NCBI GenBank assembly: GCA_013397935.1
Contig: VZRN01002958.1
Location: 1,280,193 to 1,344,192, forward strand
Direction: 5' to 3'
DNA: 64,000 bases
Origin: Dasyornis broadbenti
Lineage: Eukaryota > Chordata > Aves > Passeriformes > Dasyornithidae
The notes below the pieces were generated by a model. It was given only the letters and a program-made list of their open reading frames with translations, had not been told where the DNA came from and did not search any database. The position numbers were made by a program, and so were the translations under genes. Positions 1 through 13,800 of the stretch are shown in pieces. Each line of letters opens with the position of its first letter. Within the stretch, counting starts at the first letter, position 1.

Positions 1-1125
1 TCAGAGGACATGTCTCTCAAAACAGCATTATTTTTTACCAACTTGCACTTCCCTATTATTTGCTTCTTATTCTTCGTATGACCCTTTAATATCATCTTCC
101 TCAGTATCTTCAACTCTCTGGTGTTAAGCCTTGCAGACACTGACATTTGAACCATTCTGAGTCGCTCTCCTTTTGGTCAGCCAGGCTATGCAATTGCCTA
201 TCTGCAGTACCCTCTTAATACTCTTCTCTCTGCTTTTATATGGTGTCCACCGAATACCATCACCTGACTCACTAAAAGGCAAAAAGAGAAAGAGCTGCTC
301 TTACAGCTCCGTGCCTCTGGGCATACATACCCTGCTTTGTCTTTTCATTAGGCTGTGCACAAATACACTTATACCGCATTTTAAAGAGCAGGATAGCAAA
401 GCACCTACCAGTCATTTCTTACAAACTTTTGGAACTAGGTCTTAGAAAAAAGAATCACAGCTGATGCCAAGGCCATGGTGCTCAGGAATTTACAGTCTCT
501 GAGAAAAAGGGTTAAGTGAACTTTAAAAGGTTATATAACTTAGTGTTTCTGATCCTTTTTTAATCCAAAGAACAAACTAACCTTTCAGAGAGGAAAAAAG
601 AAATCCATACATTCTTTTGTGGCGTGATACAAAACAGCAGCCAGTGGTTATAGGCAAATAAAATCAGGCAGAGCTTAGAAATTCTTTATTTTTCATTTCT
701 ACCAGCTGCTTTTATTTGTCGCCATTTCATTTGACTGCACGTGTTAGATATTGTGTGAGGCATGACTGCATGGGTGGGAATTTGGAGAAGGATGCTGTAA
801 TCCACTTGCCGACTGCATTCTTAAGTCTTGCAAGACACCAGAGCTCCAAATACGACCAATCTAGTCTGCCTGCTGTGTGCCAGACCATGCTGAACCCAAA
901 CCCCATTTAATCCCCTTTTCTGACTGATATAAGCCATACCTAGAAGCATCTTGTGGAAGGCAGAACACTTGGCTTAGGGAATGGATGTCAGCTGTAATCT
1001 TTTCTCTACAACTTAAATTTTACGCTTGTATACTTCATTCCATTACTTCTGATTCTAATATGTTTGGGCCACTCCTGCTTAGCATTTACAGGTCTTTAAT
1101 CCTCTGTTGTCAGACAGATAAATTG

Positions 1126-1200
1126 GGTCTGGGCCCAATTCTCCCTCAGTTAGCTGGGTGTAAATGTCTCTGAATTCACACCAGCTAGATGCAATGTAAC
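1126..1200. repeat. Remnant of a second palindromic reptile-type repeat
   Basis: The stretch GGGCCCAATTCTCCCTCAGTT, then GGTGTAAATG and ATTCACACCAGCTA, resembles one arm of a repeat common in turtle and crocodilian DNA that reads GGGCC-x-ATTCT near the end with GTGTAAAT inside. This is from memory and without alignment. Only part of one arm seems to remain. Confidence 0.35.
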
Positions 1201-4200
1201 ATGAGAAGTGTGTGAGGCCCTTTATTCTGTCAGCCTCCCCTCATAAATCAGCTCCCTCGGGAGCACCTGAAGTCATTTTCTCAAGACAAAGAAAGCATGC
1301 ATGGAGAAGGTTTTGTCAAGAATCTAGGGAGATCAAATGGTCTCAGAAGGTTTGCTGTTCCCTGCAGTGCTGCAGGCAGCTCGGCCAGGGTTGCTGAGTG
1401 TGAGGACTATGCACAGTACAGCTCGGTGCCAGGAGGGCTTATGGAAGGGGGATGTTAAGCCACCAGAGTAATCGCAGTTGTTTCTGCTTACTGCAGTATG
1501 ATCCCAGCTGAAGAATCATGGATAACCGTGTTCTGTTTCATCTCAGCTGAACACAGAGCTGGTTTACCTGCCCAAGAGGTTTCAATTTATACTAGCTTTT
1601 TGGTAGTGAAACTTTCCCATGAGACTGAACTGCTAAGCAGCTTTTTTTGGTGGCCCTTTCTACAGTGTCTCTTGTGTGAGCTGGAACAAGAGCGAAATTC
1701 CCTCCCACCCAAGTGACCTGTGCAGCTCCTCGCCTGTGTCTCATGATGAGAGAGACAAAGCCTGTAGATCCCTGGCAGCTCTTAGAGTGCCTGTTTGAGG
1801 TATGAGCCAAATATTGGTCCCAGCATGGTAGTATGAGTTGAAACACATGACACCAAGTTTCACCAAAATTGCTGAGCGCAGTTGTGCCATGGTGAATACA
1901 CCATGGCCCTCACTGCTGCTGCCACTGCCTCCACCTCAGCATGTCCTTGTCCACTCTCCTTTCCGATGCAGGGACAGTGCTGTCCCTGGCACAGGAGCAA
2001 GAGAAGGACAGGAGACAAGTCTCTTCACGTGCTTTCAGAGGTATGATGTCTACAGGGACATAGTCCATTCCCAAAAAAGTGAGAAATGGAGGAGGTAGAG
2101 CCAGATTAGGAGTACGTACATGTGAGGCAGATAGAGCAAATGGCAGTCCTGAGTCCCCTGGCATCACCTTGTGCTGCTGTTCTTGTGGGGTGCTTCACAT
2201 TTTCTAATCTGGTGCCAACTTCTTCCTCCTAGAATACCTCTAAAGATTTTACCAACTAAAAGCCAGGCCCCAGACCCCTGCCTCCTGCTGAAGTCCTTCT
2301 AACTGCTTCTCAGAAGACAACAACTTTCCCATAGGCAAGTGGCTGGGCTCCCCATATAGGAAGTGCAACATTGGTGTAAAACACAGCACAGCTTGGCCAG
2401 TTGAGTTCTTGATACCACCATTACAATCACTGCAAAAATAAATACACCTCTACCCAAGAGATATTTGTGTCAAAGCATATTTTAAAAAATAATATATTTG
2501 GGGAAAACCAGAAGCTACCTTGCTTTCTGAAAGAGAAATCTGGCTGGTGTCCTGTGACCTGCCAGAGCGGTGATTTTCTAATGACCCTGAAGGAGATGAA
2601 TTTCCTTATTGAAGCTCAGTGGGATTTGGGGGGTGGGGTGTGTGTTCTTCTCTCCTTTGAATATTCAAACAAGTACTCCTCGGACATCTCTCTTCTGCTT
2701 GTCACTCTGCCCTGTTTGTTTGTTTTTTGCACTTCTCGCAGCCTGGACAAGGCAAACAGGCCAGTCTATTGTTGGTGTGCATCTCTTTCACTGCAAGATG
2801 TGTTTATGTCTTAGCACAGTGATGCAATATTTGGGTTGAACGCTTCAAGGGGAAATGTTTATAGAACTAAAAAAAATATTTCAATTTGATTTGTTTATAG
2901 GAAGTTTTTTCTTGTGGTCTTGGGTTTTGAAAAGGCCTTTGCATGTTTTCTTTTCTGCCTCCCCCACTCCTCCTCTGTGGATTTGAAGTTTGGTGCCAAA
3001 TTCAGTCATGATAATGCTATGTCTGACTCTTTAGGTATTTCTACCGTGCTCAGCACTACACCACTGGAGTATCTTCGTCCTGGCCTCCTAGATCTTCTCA
3101 ACTGTGTTATCCTTCCTACATACTGAGGTTCCCAAAGCTTCTTGGCAGGGCTGAGGGTTTTCCAGCCCCACAGTCTGACAGATCCCCTTTGTTTCTGAAT
3201 TATCTCTGACCTGGGCCAGCCCCCAGGCAGGGCAGGCTACACTAACAGGGGAGAGTCGGAAGAGTTAAATGGGAACATTGCTTAGAAGGAAAAACAAAAG
3301 AGTAATAGGAAAGGCATCTTTGTGTGACCGAGGCTTAACCGAAACCAGGCCTTCTCCCTCTGCCTCAGCCAGGAAAACAAGAGAGTACGTGCAGGCAGCC
3401 ACCAGCAGAGCGTGCACGGGTTTCCTCCTCTACCTCCAAGGATGTAGGCAAGGCACAGCCACTCACAACCAGAGGGAGGGCAGACGCTTGCTCATGTGGC
3501 ACCTGCAGGGCACAGCATGGGTGCACTTCCCACCACCCTGGCACTCACACCCTTCCTTGTACATCCGCTCCCCCCTTCCTGCCCCTCTCCCATCTACTCG
3601 GTGTTTGTCACCCAGAGGAGGCTCCCACATCTTTACACTGTCCTCCAGGCATTGTGCATCTGCACTTTGGGAAACATTGAGTACCACAGCACTGCCTCCT
3701 TGTCACATTGGGTCAATGAACAAGGATGCTGAAAGGATGAATGTCACAGTTTCTACCATCCCTGGCTTTGGCCACAGCTTGCTAACAAGAGGCATAGGTG
3801 GGGCAGGAGGAGGTGCAGATTTTCTCTTGTGCCTTGCAATTTTGCCTCTTTGTACTAAAACCAGAGAGAACAGTCACAGGGTCCTTGCAGCTACTGTCCT
3901 TCTAAGCTAACCCAGCATCATCCATTGCCAGTCTCCACTCTCTTGACAGGATAAATCATCACCACCTTTATCTTGTACCTACCAGCGGTAACCAACAGAG
4001 ACCAGAGAATAGAACAACATGTGCCAAACTCTTTGAAACAACAAGTATCATCAGCCCTCAACATTTCTCCAAGGCAGTCCCACACCTATGTCACCACAGT
4101 TTCAGGGCTGGAAATCTTCAGAATTCAGCTGCACCTGGAGCCCAGGTGCAGCTCACTTTCCATGAACTCATAAAGCAGCAGGGCCTTACAGATCATCATC

Positions 4201-6159
4201 TGGCAACAGCCAGTGTAGGAAAAATTACTGTTAGAGATGTTTCCAGCTACTTCCAGCTGCTGCCTGAATAGAAATAAGAGGAGATCACTGGCTCAGAGGA
4301 AGCCTTGGCTTCTCCAGCCGTTGACCATCAGCAGGTAGCCCTGGGAAGTGGAATGGCCTGTGTGTGCTGTGGCAAGGGAGACCTGGTGTGTGGACATGGG
4401 AACCATACACAGATGTATAAATAAAAGCCAGCCCCCTTGCTTTGCTGGGTGGTGGGCTCGCCTGCAGGAGATGACTGGGATCAGTGTTTGGTTTTTCCCC
4501 AGAATGCTTCCAGCTCAACACACACTTCTTTCAGAGCCATGCCAGTCACCTCTTGCCAGCAGCCCCTGTCTCCCTCAAGGTCCTGCTTCCCAGCAGATTG
4601 CTCTGTCACCCCAGAGGGGTCCAGGACAGCCCCCAGGTCCCCTACTCCCACCCTGCCTTCTCCCTAAAGCTGAGATCCAGCAGAAATGAAGAACAAAGGT
4701 AATGAACAGGCTGGCTTTGGTTCTCTCACTCTGACAGTCACCTTTTCTAATTGTAATCCCTCAGAGACAGGTTCTGTGACAGCACTGCTGTGCCTTTGAA
4801 AGAGCAGGACCTTTCTGGGAACACAAAGGCTGCACTTTGAGTATGTTTGCTCTGTCCTGTTGCTTGGGACTGAGATTGCCCAGGAGTCATGGTCTTCTGT
4901 GCATCCATGCACCTTGGCTGTAGCCTGGAACAAGCTGGCAAGAGAGCAGGGAATGGCTTGGGTCTCTGCTGAGAGCGATGCCAAGGTTTTCCTAAAATGT
5001 ACCTACAAGGCTGAGTGAGGAAAAGTAAGGCCAATATATTTTGTGCAGAATCCTGGCTTGATGAGAACTATTTTATCTGGGGATTGTGCCTATAACACAT
5101 ATAGGCCACGATAACTAATACCTGCTAGTCCATCTTGGCTCTTCACACGTAAGACAGATACCACCTCATCATGTGACCTGCGATTTTAGCGCACTGAGAG
5201 CCAGATGGAAGGCAAAGTAGATCAAGTGCACTTACAGACACCATAACCACATGCTCTGGTTGTGAGGGAAAACCAGGAGGCATATCACCCACAAGCTGTG
5301 TCTAAGTGCATACCTTCATGCCATCTTGGTATCATCTTGGAGATGATAACCACATCCTCCAGGAGGGAAGGTCTATGGGTCACACCAGCTTGGTACAGTA
5401 ACTGTGTCCACCACAGAAGGTTATTGCATATATGCTTGTGTGTTGCCATTGGATAATTGATTGTTGTTCCTAGGAGTGATAGAATTAGCTTATTTATTCT
5501 GTTTGGCATCTCTATCCATTCCCTCTTCTCCTCCCAACCCATAACCCCCTCCCCCAAAAGCCAAGCTAATGCATTCCAGATGAGGTGCTAGAAGCTGCTA
5601 ATTGCACCCGGATCCGTCCTGATTTGTGCTTCAGTCAGCAAGGCACCTCACTAATGGATCTGAGACTTGGCAGTGGGCCTGGGACCAGTGTCAAAGGAAA
5701 TGGATGAGAGGGAAGGAGAGAGCAGAGGGTTAGAGGGAGAACAGGGAGACACAGAAAGGAAAATGATCCCTCCTTTTCACAGCAAGGGGCCAAGTCGTGA
5801 TAAGGGCTTGTGGTTGTTCCCCAAGGCTAAGTGGTTGTGTGTGGGATGGCAGGCAGTAGAGGCATGTTGCCTTCTCCTCTCAGAGAGCCTACACCTGTGC
5901 TGGGGTACTGCTCCCTGCTCCTGTGGGAAGGCTCAACCTTGCACTGGGGCAGCAAGGCACACCTGGGCTTTATAATTTCCCAGACTGGTTATGGCTTGAG
6001 CTTTCCTGATGTGAAGCTCATGTGAAGGGACATGAGAGCTGGGAGCCAGCTGGGAGCTGAAACTGAGCCATGGCTCCCTGTTGATCCAGAGCATCTGTCT
6101 GACATCCCTGGTGGCTTCCAGGAGAAGAGGAGCCAGCTGGGGTGATCAGATCAAAGGTG

Positions 6160-6330
6160 GAGACGAGAGAAAACAAGAGGGAAGGGGGTTGGGGAGGTGA
6201 TAGCAGGCAGAATAAGAAAAGAAAGAGTCTTGGAGAAGAAATAGAATAGGAAGTACCACAAAGGGAAAAAGCAAGGGGCAGAAGTGGAAAGGCAAGAAGA
6301 AGTGAAGGCTAGAGAATAAGGAGATGGTGT
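6160..6330 (+). repeat. Purine-rich tract
   Basis: About 170 bp dominated by A and G on the plus strand (GAGAGAAAACAAGAGGGAAGG, AAGAAAAGAAAGAG). No gene or transposable element is visible. Confidence 0.6.
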
Positions 6331-9300
6331 ATAATATGTTGATCTTGCTCCTGTACAGCCTGCAACAGCCACACTGTGGCCTGGGGAGCCTGTGCTAGCA
6401 GGCAAACAGGCCTGCAGCCTCTCTGAGAGCCTCAAAGGGAGCTGTGCATGCTGTCCTGCCTGGGAGCCCTGGGACTTCACTGGAGAGCCTCAGGGATGAA
6501 AAACTTCCTATCAACACATAAATGTCTAGGGACTATTCCTAATGTCTTGCCAAGTTGTCTCCTCACTGCCTGAGGACAGGTCTGTTTCTGGACATGTGGA
6601 CGACATCAACACAAAGAGACTTTGCTTCAGCATCCCAGCCTGGGCCTGAGGAAAAGGTTGCTGCTAAGTCCTTGGGAGTTAGCTTGAGGGTGGCCTGAAG
6701 AAACCTCCTTTCTGTGTGCTGGAGAGCCTCAGGAGAACTCAGATTGATTCCTCCCCATTTTGAGATACCTCTCCAACATTAAATCGAGTGTCTTCCCCAA
6801 ATGGAGTTTATTACACTGATTTTACTGGTGGAGAAAAGTGAAGTAACATTACTTTGGGTTCCACAAAGAATCCAGGTCCCACCTGAGAGAGGACTTGTGC
6901 TTGTCAGTCAGGGCATACCTGCTCTGCTAGATCATGAAGGTCTAGCATGAAGAACCAACAGAACCATGAAATTGTCAGAGAAGGAAGGTTCAAGGGCAGA
7001 ACTGCACCAGATGACTGGGAACATAGAAGGTGTTTAAACCCACACCAGTGATCTGGATAGATGGGCACTTAGTCTCAACAAGCCCTCTTCATTGAAAAAA
7101 AAACCCCAAAAGACAGGGAACACTGGGGTGAAAGGAAGCATGCAACTGCTGGGCCCTGGAGGTGTGTTGCAGCATCAAGTAATCAGCATGATAATCCTGG
7201 GAAAGATGCTCCAGGTGGAGAGGTGCCAAGCTGAAAGTGGAAACAGGACAACCAGAAGCAACCAACTGCAATGGGAACCCAGCTGGTTGGAACTGGTAAG
7301 TCACTGTGCTAAAATGCCTTTGGCTCTAAGTCCCATCTTCATCAACTTTGCAATTCTTGGCAAAGATTGGAGGGAATTTCCACTAGACTGTGATTCATTT
7401 AGTGAAATCTGATCATGGCCAGCAGGGGAGGGAAGTAGACAGACTGACAGGGAGACAGTGTACTTTGAGGAGAGGAGGCAAGACTGTTGAGCCTCTGCAG
7501 AAAGGGCAGAAAGAGACCTGTTCTGTCTGATAGGAGTCTTAGTGGGCAGTCTTCTGGGGGAAGAGGAAAGGAAGTAGAAGAGCAAACTAATTACAAACAT
7601 TGTGTGTGCTTGGATGTGCCTACAGACTGATTAGCTCATGTCTCCAAAGCACTTGGAGATGGAAACCAGTTAATTATCCTTATTAATTTTTCCCCTTTTG
7701 TGGTCCTAGTTATTTTTGGAGACCATTTTAAGCACAATGCACCACCCAGGTGTTGGCTGCCCCAAAACCCATTGGAATTCCCTATTTGTCTTTCCCTTTC
7801 CTTACACAAAGGACGAAACAGTCCCAATGAGAGTGATTCCTTCCTCGTGAAACAAGGACAAATAAAGAAAAGAAGAAAAAAAAAAAAAGAAAGATAACGT
7901 ATCCCATGCTGGCATGCCCAAATCGCATCACACTTGCCTGTTTCTGTGCCTCTGGGAGGGGGGGCAAATACAAGGTGAATACCTGTCTATGAACTCATCA
8001 GTGCCCTGGGATACTGGCAGGTCAGTACCCAGGTGCACAGGAAACAAAAGTCTCCTGCTCTGCAGCTTGTTGCAGAACAGTTAGGACTCAGATTTAGCTT
8101 CTTTCCAATCTTCTTGTTGTGGCTATCCACCAAAGGACACTGAGGGAAACCCTTTGGAACGTCCTGAGGCCATTTTTGACAGCAGAAGCATTTTAGGCTG
8201 TGTCAGTGCAATAGAAGTCATTTTTCGACTAATGCCTAAATCTGGCCTTTAATTTAATCTGCCACCTACTTCCCTTGTTCCCAGACAGAGGGCATGGCCA
8301 CTGAGTGACATGTGAACTGTTACCTTCTATCATCTGTGACCTTTTGGCTGCTTGGAGAACTGGGCCTTCAAAACGTTTGGATGGGAATGAGAACACTTTG
8401 GGATTGAGGATCTGGGGGCAGACCATGCTTTTGTGCCTGTGGTCAGTGTGCAGATAAAACAGTGGCAGCACTCAGCAGGCTGTGTCCAGGAGATGGGCAC
8501 ACAGCCTGATGTGCCTCTTGGATCCACATGGGACTGGGTATGCCCAACCCCACAGCCCCCGGCACTTCTCGCTGGCTCTATGTGCCCAAATGCTGCCTCA
8601 GCCCTTGGCTACTTGCTTCAGGACATGGGGGTCACACAGTGGTGTTCTGGACTTCAGGTGCTACCCTCCTGGGACTTCCTGGGCAACTCTGCAAGAAGTC
8701 CCGCAAGAAAAATCTTGGGAAGGTCTGGCTTGGAGAAATGCCTGGCCCTTTTCTTCCCTTCCATCCAATTTCTTGCTGCCTGGGGTCCAGGCACACCCTG
8801 GACAATCAGGTGGGAAGCCACAGTCCAAGAACTGGAGAATTAACAGGTTTTCAGCACTATGCCAAAGCATTAAATACTGGAAAACCAGACCATGCACACC
8901 ATGTTAAAATAAAGGGATAGCTGAAGGCTTCCAGACATGACAGGTTTGATCCGGCTTGTTTATTTTTTGGCAGGAGGGACTGAGTGAGGCCACGGCAGGG
9001 ACCAAGCATGTGTTATATGTGCCAGAGAGAGCACGTCTCCTCCAAGTCAGCTGCATTCTGTCTGCTTGCACACGTGGCCCATCAGTCCCATTATGGTGCT
9101 GCGCTTTGCTTGGTGGGCTGAATGCAGGAACCAAGTCCATTGCAATGTGATTTATGAATCCTCTCTGAGGTCCCATCTTTTTCCTCCTCCTCTTCCTTTT
9201 GGGGACTTGGGGATTTGGTTGGTTTGGGGGTTGCTTTTTTAAAAATAAAAAGCAGTTGAAGTTCATTTAAGGCAGAATCCCTTGGTTTACTGTGCTTTGG

Positions 9301-10539
9301 TTTCAGAAAAAAAGACTTTAGTGGAGGGAAGAAACTATTTGAGTTTTAGAGTATTTTTTCCCTGTCACACCTCAGGATCCCTGTGTGGACACAAAGAATG
9401 CCATGGTACCAGCACTTGTCTGGTGCTGAAAAGGACCCAAATCAGTTTGGGCCACAGGTGCTATGTCAGAGTCACATTTTCTCAAGCGAGGAGTCAATCC
9501 ATCAAGAGGGAAATCACTCTGCTGTGCTGCTTCTATACAACATGTGTCTGCTGAGATCTTGGAATCCAGCAAGGTCAGAACAGGGTTTTCATCAAGATAC
9601 AAGAAATGGTGTTACAGATCTGCAGAACAGAACTGAATGAAACTGAATGACCGCTGTCAGTAAGGGAAAATTAGGAGCATGGCTGAATTCCTATACTCTG
9701 AGGAGTTAAAACTGTTTTGTTTTTTCCCCTGAAGTCCAGGTTTGGCTTAACTAAAAAATAGATCTGTTTGTTTCTTTCATCTGCAGCATATTGTAGCCTA
9801 AAAATTTGCCATCTGCACTTTGCACACCTTTTTAAGTGAAAAACGAAGTGGTCAGATACATACTAAATAATGAAAAAAGCACACTCACACTCAGATAAAT
9901 TTATTTGGGCCTCTGAATGTTGTGTTCACAGGAATTCCAAGTGTCTAGGAAAGCATCACTGACAAAACCTATGTGGACCTCTTGCGCTGTAAGAAAACCA
10001 CCAGATAACAAAACCTTCTGCTAAACCCATCCAGTGATACAGCTTAGGGTGCCTCACTGTGCTAGGAAATCTGAAACCCAACTTCAACAGCTAGTGCCAC
10101 CAAATGAGTCAAAACCTCAAGAGTAACTTTATCCCTACAGTTCTGCAAGTCTTGCATACTTTACCAAGAGCATGCATGACAGCTTCAGAGCAAAGTGGGG
10201 CTCCTGGCTCCTAAGTGGTGTCAAAATACTGCCACGACACACTACTCTACTCAGCATTCAAAGGTCAAACCAGAACCCATTGGGAAAAGCAGATTGTGCC
10301 TATAAAAGTATCCGCACTCAGACTTTCTTTGGCCACTGGGGCACCAGCAAAAACTGGAGTGCTGCTCAGAACCCTGCTCAGGGCACAAGTGATAGACAAC
10401 AGTTTCCACTTCTCGCCATTTCCACTGGAAAGCGAAACATTGAGAAGAGAGGGGATGCAGGCAAAGGCTAGCAGCATGGTCAGGGGAAGAGAGTGCCTAT
10501 CATGAGGCAGGAGACTGTTGATTTATTTTGCTTGGTGAA

Positions 10540-10886
10540 ATGCAGGCTGAGAATGGATATGATTGTTCTTGGTAAACACATCAGAGGGATAAAGCACCAG
10601 GGAGGGGGCAGAGCTATTTCAGCCTTGGAACAATGTTGGCGCAAGAACAAGTGGGCATGCTCCAGCCAGGAATAAATTGAGACTGGAAATAAGAAGAATG
10701 GTTTAAGCCTCAGAGCTGTCAAGTTCTGGAAGAGTCTACTAATTGGGGTAGTGGGAGAATCTTAAAACTTATTAGGATTGTTTAGATCTTCACATTTGTG
10801 CAAAAGATTGCATGATGTGATTGCTGACAATAGCAAGGGACAAGACATGGTAAAATAGGGGATCCCTTCCAGCGCTACATCCCTAC
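10540..10886 (+). mobile_element. Ancient CR1 LINE 3' fragment
   Basis: The order of words matches the CR1 3' region in sense orientation: GGATATGATTG, ACACATCAGAGGGATAAA-x-CACCAGGGAGGG, GGAACAATGTTGGC-x-CAAGAACAA, GGAATAAATTGAGACTGGAAAT, and finally GGGGATCCCTTCCAGCGCTAC. It is heavily diverged with no intact frame, so it is an old copy. Confidence 0.65.
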
Positions 10887-13800
10887 TGCGAAGCAAGCAC
10901 TTGGGATTGATTTATTTCTCATGTTAAGGCAGGAGAGCTGCAGGATCCTTTGCCATCCAGCCCTGAGGGTAAATTTTTGGCAAGCCAGTTGCAAGCAAGG
11001 AGATGAGGATACTTTCTCAGATGGCCAAAGATGATATGATGGTTGCTACTAACAAGCTGTGAGGAGAAACGTGTCTCCTGTCCCAGGAGGAAGAATGCAG
11101 GCATCACACCAGGCCACAGCCAGGCAGCACGGCAAAAACAACCAGCAGAGAGAGAGTCGAAATTCCAGAGGAGAAAACCAAGTGCAGGCATTTTTGCATT
11201 AGAGACCAGGGGGCTTAATGTGTTCTTTGTCTTTTCAAAGGCCACAGAGGTTGAACAATTACCAGGGAAAATTTACATAACCCATTCTGTCATTTGGAGC
11301 CAAAGCAGCTCTGCAACAAGCCCTGGGATCAGCTACGCCACTCAGGCCATGAGTCAGACTCAGTAAAATGGTGGTTTTATGTAGTCATATACATTTTTCT
11401 CTTCTTAAGGAGCTCTTTGTCTACTAATGACTCAAATCCATGGCCCTCCCTGTCAGAGCTCACTGCTCATTTCAGCATCTCCCAGTGGAAACAGTGCTGG
11501 AAGCCTGTGGCAAACTTTGGTGATCTCACGTGGTCCACCCCAGGGTCTGAGTTATGGAGTGAGGGCGGCCCTTTCCTGACCTAGGGGAGGTTCTGGAATG
11601 AGGGAGCTCCATAGCAAGAAGTGACAGTCCTGGGGAGATACACGCAAGGAGGAATCACCTAGCAAGTAGCTGCCTCAGGCTTGAAATCACTTGCCTGATC
11701 TCAGTGTGAAGGAGAAAACTTACTGGCCAAAAGAATCCCAGTGCAATGCAGAGGGGTAAGACTGGGGTGCCTGGGCAAAGACTGAGAGATATGCTTTCTC
11801 TTGCACCTGGGACGCTTTACCTCGCAGCCCTGTTGTGCTTCCCCAAGACTGTGTCTCCAACCCCTTAGAGGGCTTACAGGTGTTCAACCCAGTGTTAGAA
11901 GCACCTGTAGAGCAAGGGACAGTCCCCTCTCTGCCTCAGGGGAGCTTCAGCACAGCCTCTGTCAGGGCTTGTGAGCCAGGACACAGATTAGCACAGCTCA
12001 GGGGGGCTACACACAGTGCCCAACCCATGTGTTCATCTTCCCCAGACACCTTTCACTGGAGGAGCAACACTGGGACCAGTTCCACCTGGCTGACCAGATT
12101 CAGGCAGAGCCCAGGCAGTAATTCCTCTCATCCTCCAAAACCAGTGGCACCTGGGCAAAATGCGAATGCCACAGCTCTCAGCTGCTCCTATGAGATCTCT
12201 CAGCCTCCCACTGCAGGTAACCCAACCCAGTTTAAACCAGGTAACCCAGTCTTGGCCTCACTTAGTAGCAGCCAAGCAGATGGAGGGGCTCATGCTCAGG
12301 AAACGGTGCCTTTCTCATCCTTGGGGACTCCACCTGAGGCAGTGGGGGAGTGAAAATATGAGCAATATTTCAGTGGGTGTGTAAGAAGGCATAAATGTTA
12401 CAGCTGCTGGTTAACGCATAGCCTTCCACATGAGCATAATAAGATTGAGTTCTAAATTCCCTTTCTTCAGTTCACTGCACGCACACATGCAAACTCCCTC
12501 CCTTCTCCTTAGGAAACTGAAAGAAAGGAAAAGCAATAATAAAATATTTCAGATGAGAGAGAAAGAATTTTCCATGATTGAGAACATTTAATGGGAACCA
12601 GCTGCCTGAGCAAGACCAAAGGCTGATCCTGCTGGGGGTGTGTTGGCAGTGTGACTTTCCATAGGTACCTGCTGAGGAAAAGGGAGGGATGCTCAGGAGA
12701 CAGCACAGAGGAGAAGGAAGGTGAAGGAATGCACTGCATAACGTTTTACCTCCACGCAACCCTGTCTCTCCCTTTCCTTTTTTCAAGAGACTCTCCAAGC
12801 TCTTGGAGAAGAGCCATGAGAGGACAAAACAAGAAAGCATGAGGGAGTGTGGTGCGAGCATGTGGGTGGCTCTATCTGAGCAAATGAGGGTAGGTGGAAG
12901 AAAGAGGAGCCCAAAAGTTCAGTACATGAAACAAAAGCCAAGGCTGACCCTCTGCTCCCCTTCCTGTTCTTCCTTGCAACCAGACAGCTGCAATTAAGAT
13001 GTAACTGATACACCAAGAGCTGGTCTCTTGTGCGGGTGCTCTCTCACCTCCTCCTTGCCTGTCTGCCCATGGTGGCAACAATGCAAGGCATGAACCTAGC
13101 TGTACAGAGCTACTGTGTGGTTACCAAACCCAGCCAGAGCAGCCAGACATTGCCAGAGCAATCTGCAGGACAAGAAATTTTAATGGTGTGAAATGTGGGC
13201 TGCTTCCAAGTTCTTCTTTCTCCTGTGGGTCCTGTGGGGAATAAATGTCTGCATGGACCTCCCCATGCTGCCACCTATGTGTTCATGAGGTGGTGGGACC
13301 CAGCTCATGTCCTGCTCCCTCTGTGGCCCCAGCCCCTCTGGAAAGAGCCCTTACTCCTGCAGAATCTGGTGCACTACTTGGTCCTATGCTCAACTGGCCC
13401 GAGGCCCTGATCTTGACCAAAGCCCATTGTTTAGGGTCCCACTTTTTGAGAGATACACTTAAACATATCCCTGTACCCAGGGATATTCACTTCCAGTTTA
13501 AAGCTATGGAGATCAGCATCAGGAAATCTTGCCAGTTGCCTGCCCCTGAACAGTGAGGCTTGTGTAGATCAGGGCTTCATGTGTACAGGAGGGAGCAAAC
13601 ATTTACACACTGAAAAACATAATAAAAGTTTTTCAAAATGCTCCAAAAGATAATTTTAATGGGTTGATGTACTCTGGGGTGAATACCGGTATGGAAACAT
13701 AGTGCTTTGTTGGGCCACATAGTTATTTTTTATATGAAAGTCGTCTTTCAACTAGAAGAGGAAGGTCATGTTGGCAATGTTTTTGCCAAGATTTTCCTAG

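Larger units (their letters stand above)
1..10539. other. Gene-free sequence, left end
   Basis: Apart from the repeat remnant at 1126 and the purine tract at 6160, I see no exon with supporting splice sites, no RNA gene and no recognisable transposon. The longest open frame (3269-3910, 213 codons) is rich in Pro, Ser and His, overlaps frames on the other strand, and has no domain signature. A stretch at 5565-5670 (GCTAATTGCACCCGGATCC and neighbours) reads like noncoding vertebrate DNA with a homeodomain-type core. A weak MIR-like antisense echo lies near 6810-6890 but is too diverged to call. Confidence 0.5.

Noticed and set aside
3269..3910. 213-codon open frame on plus
   Set aside because: Low-complexity Pro/Ser/His composition, overlapping frames on both strands, no domain, no splice context.
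6800..6890. Possible antisense MIR
   Set aside because: Only scattered short words match; too diverged to support.
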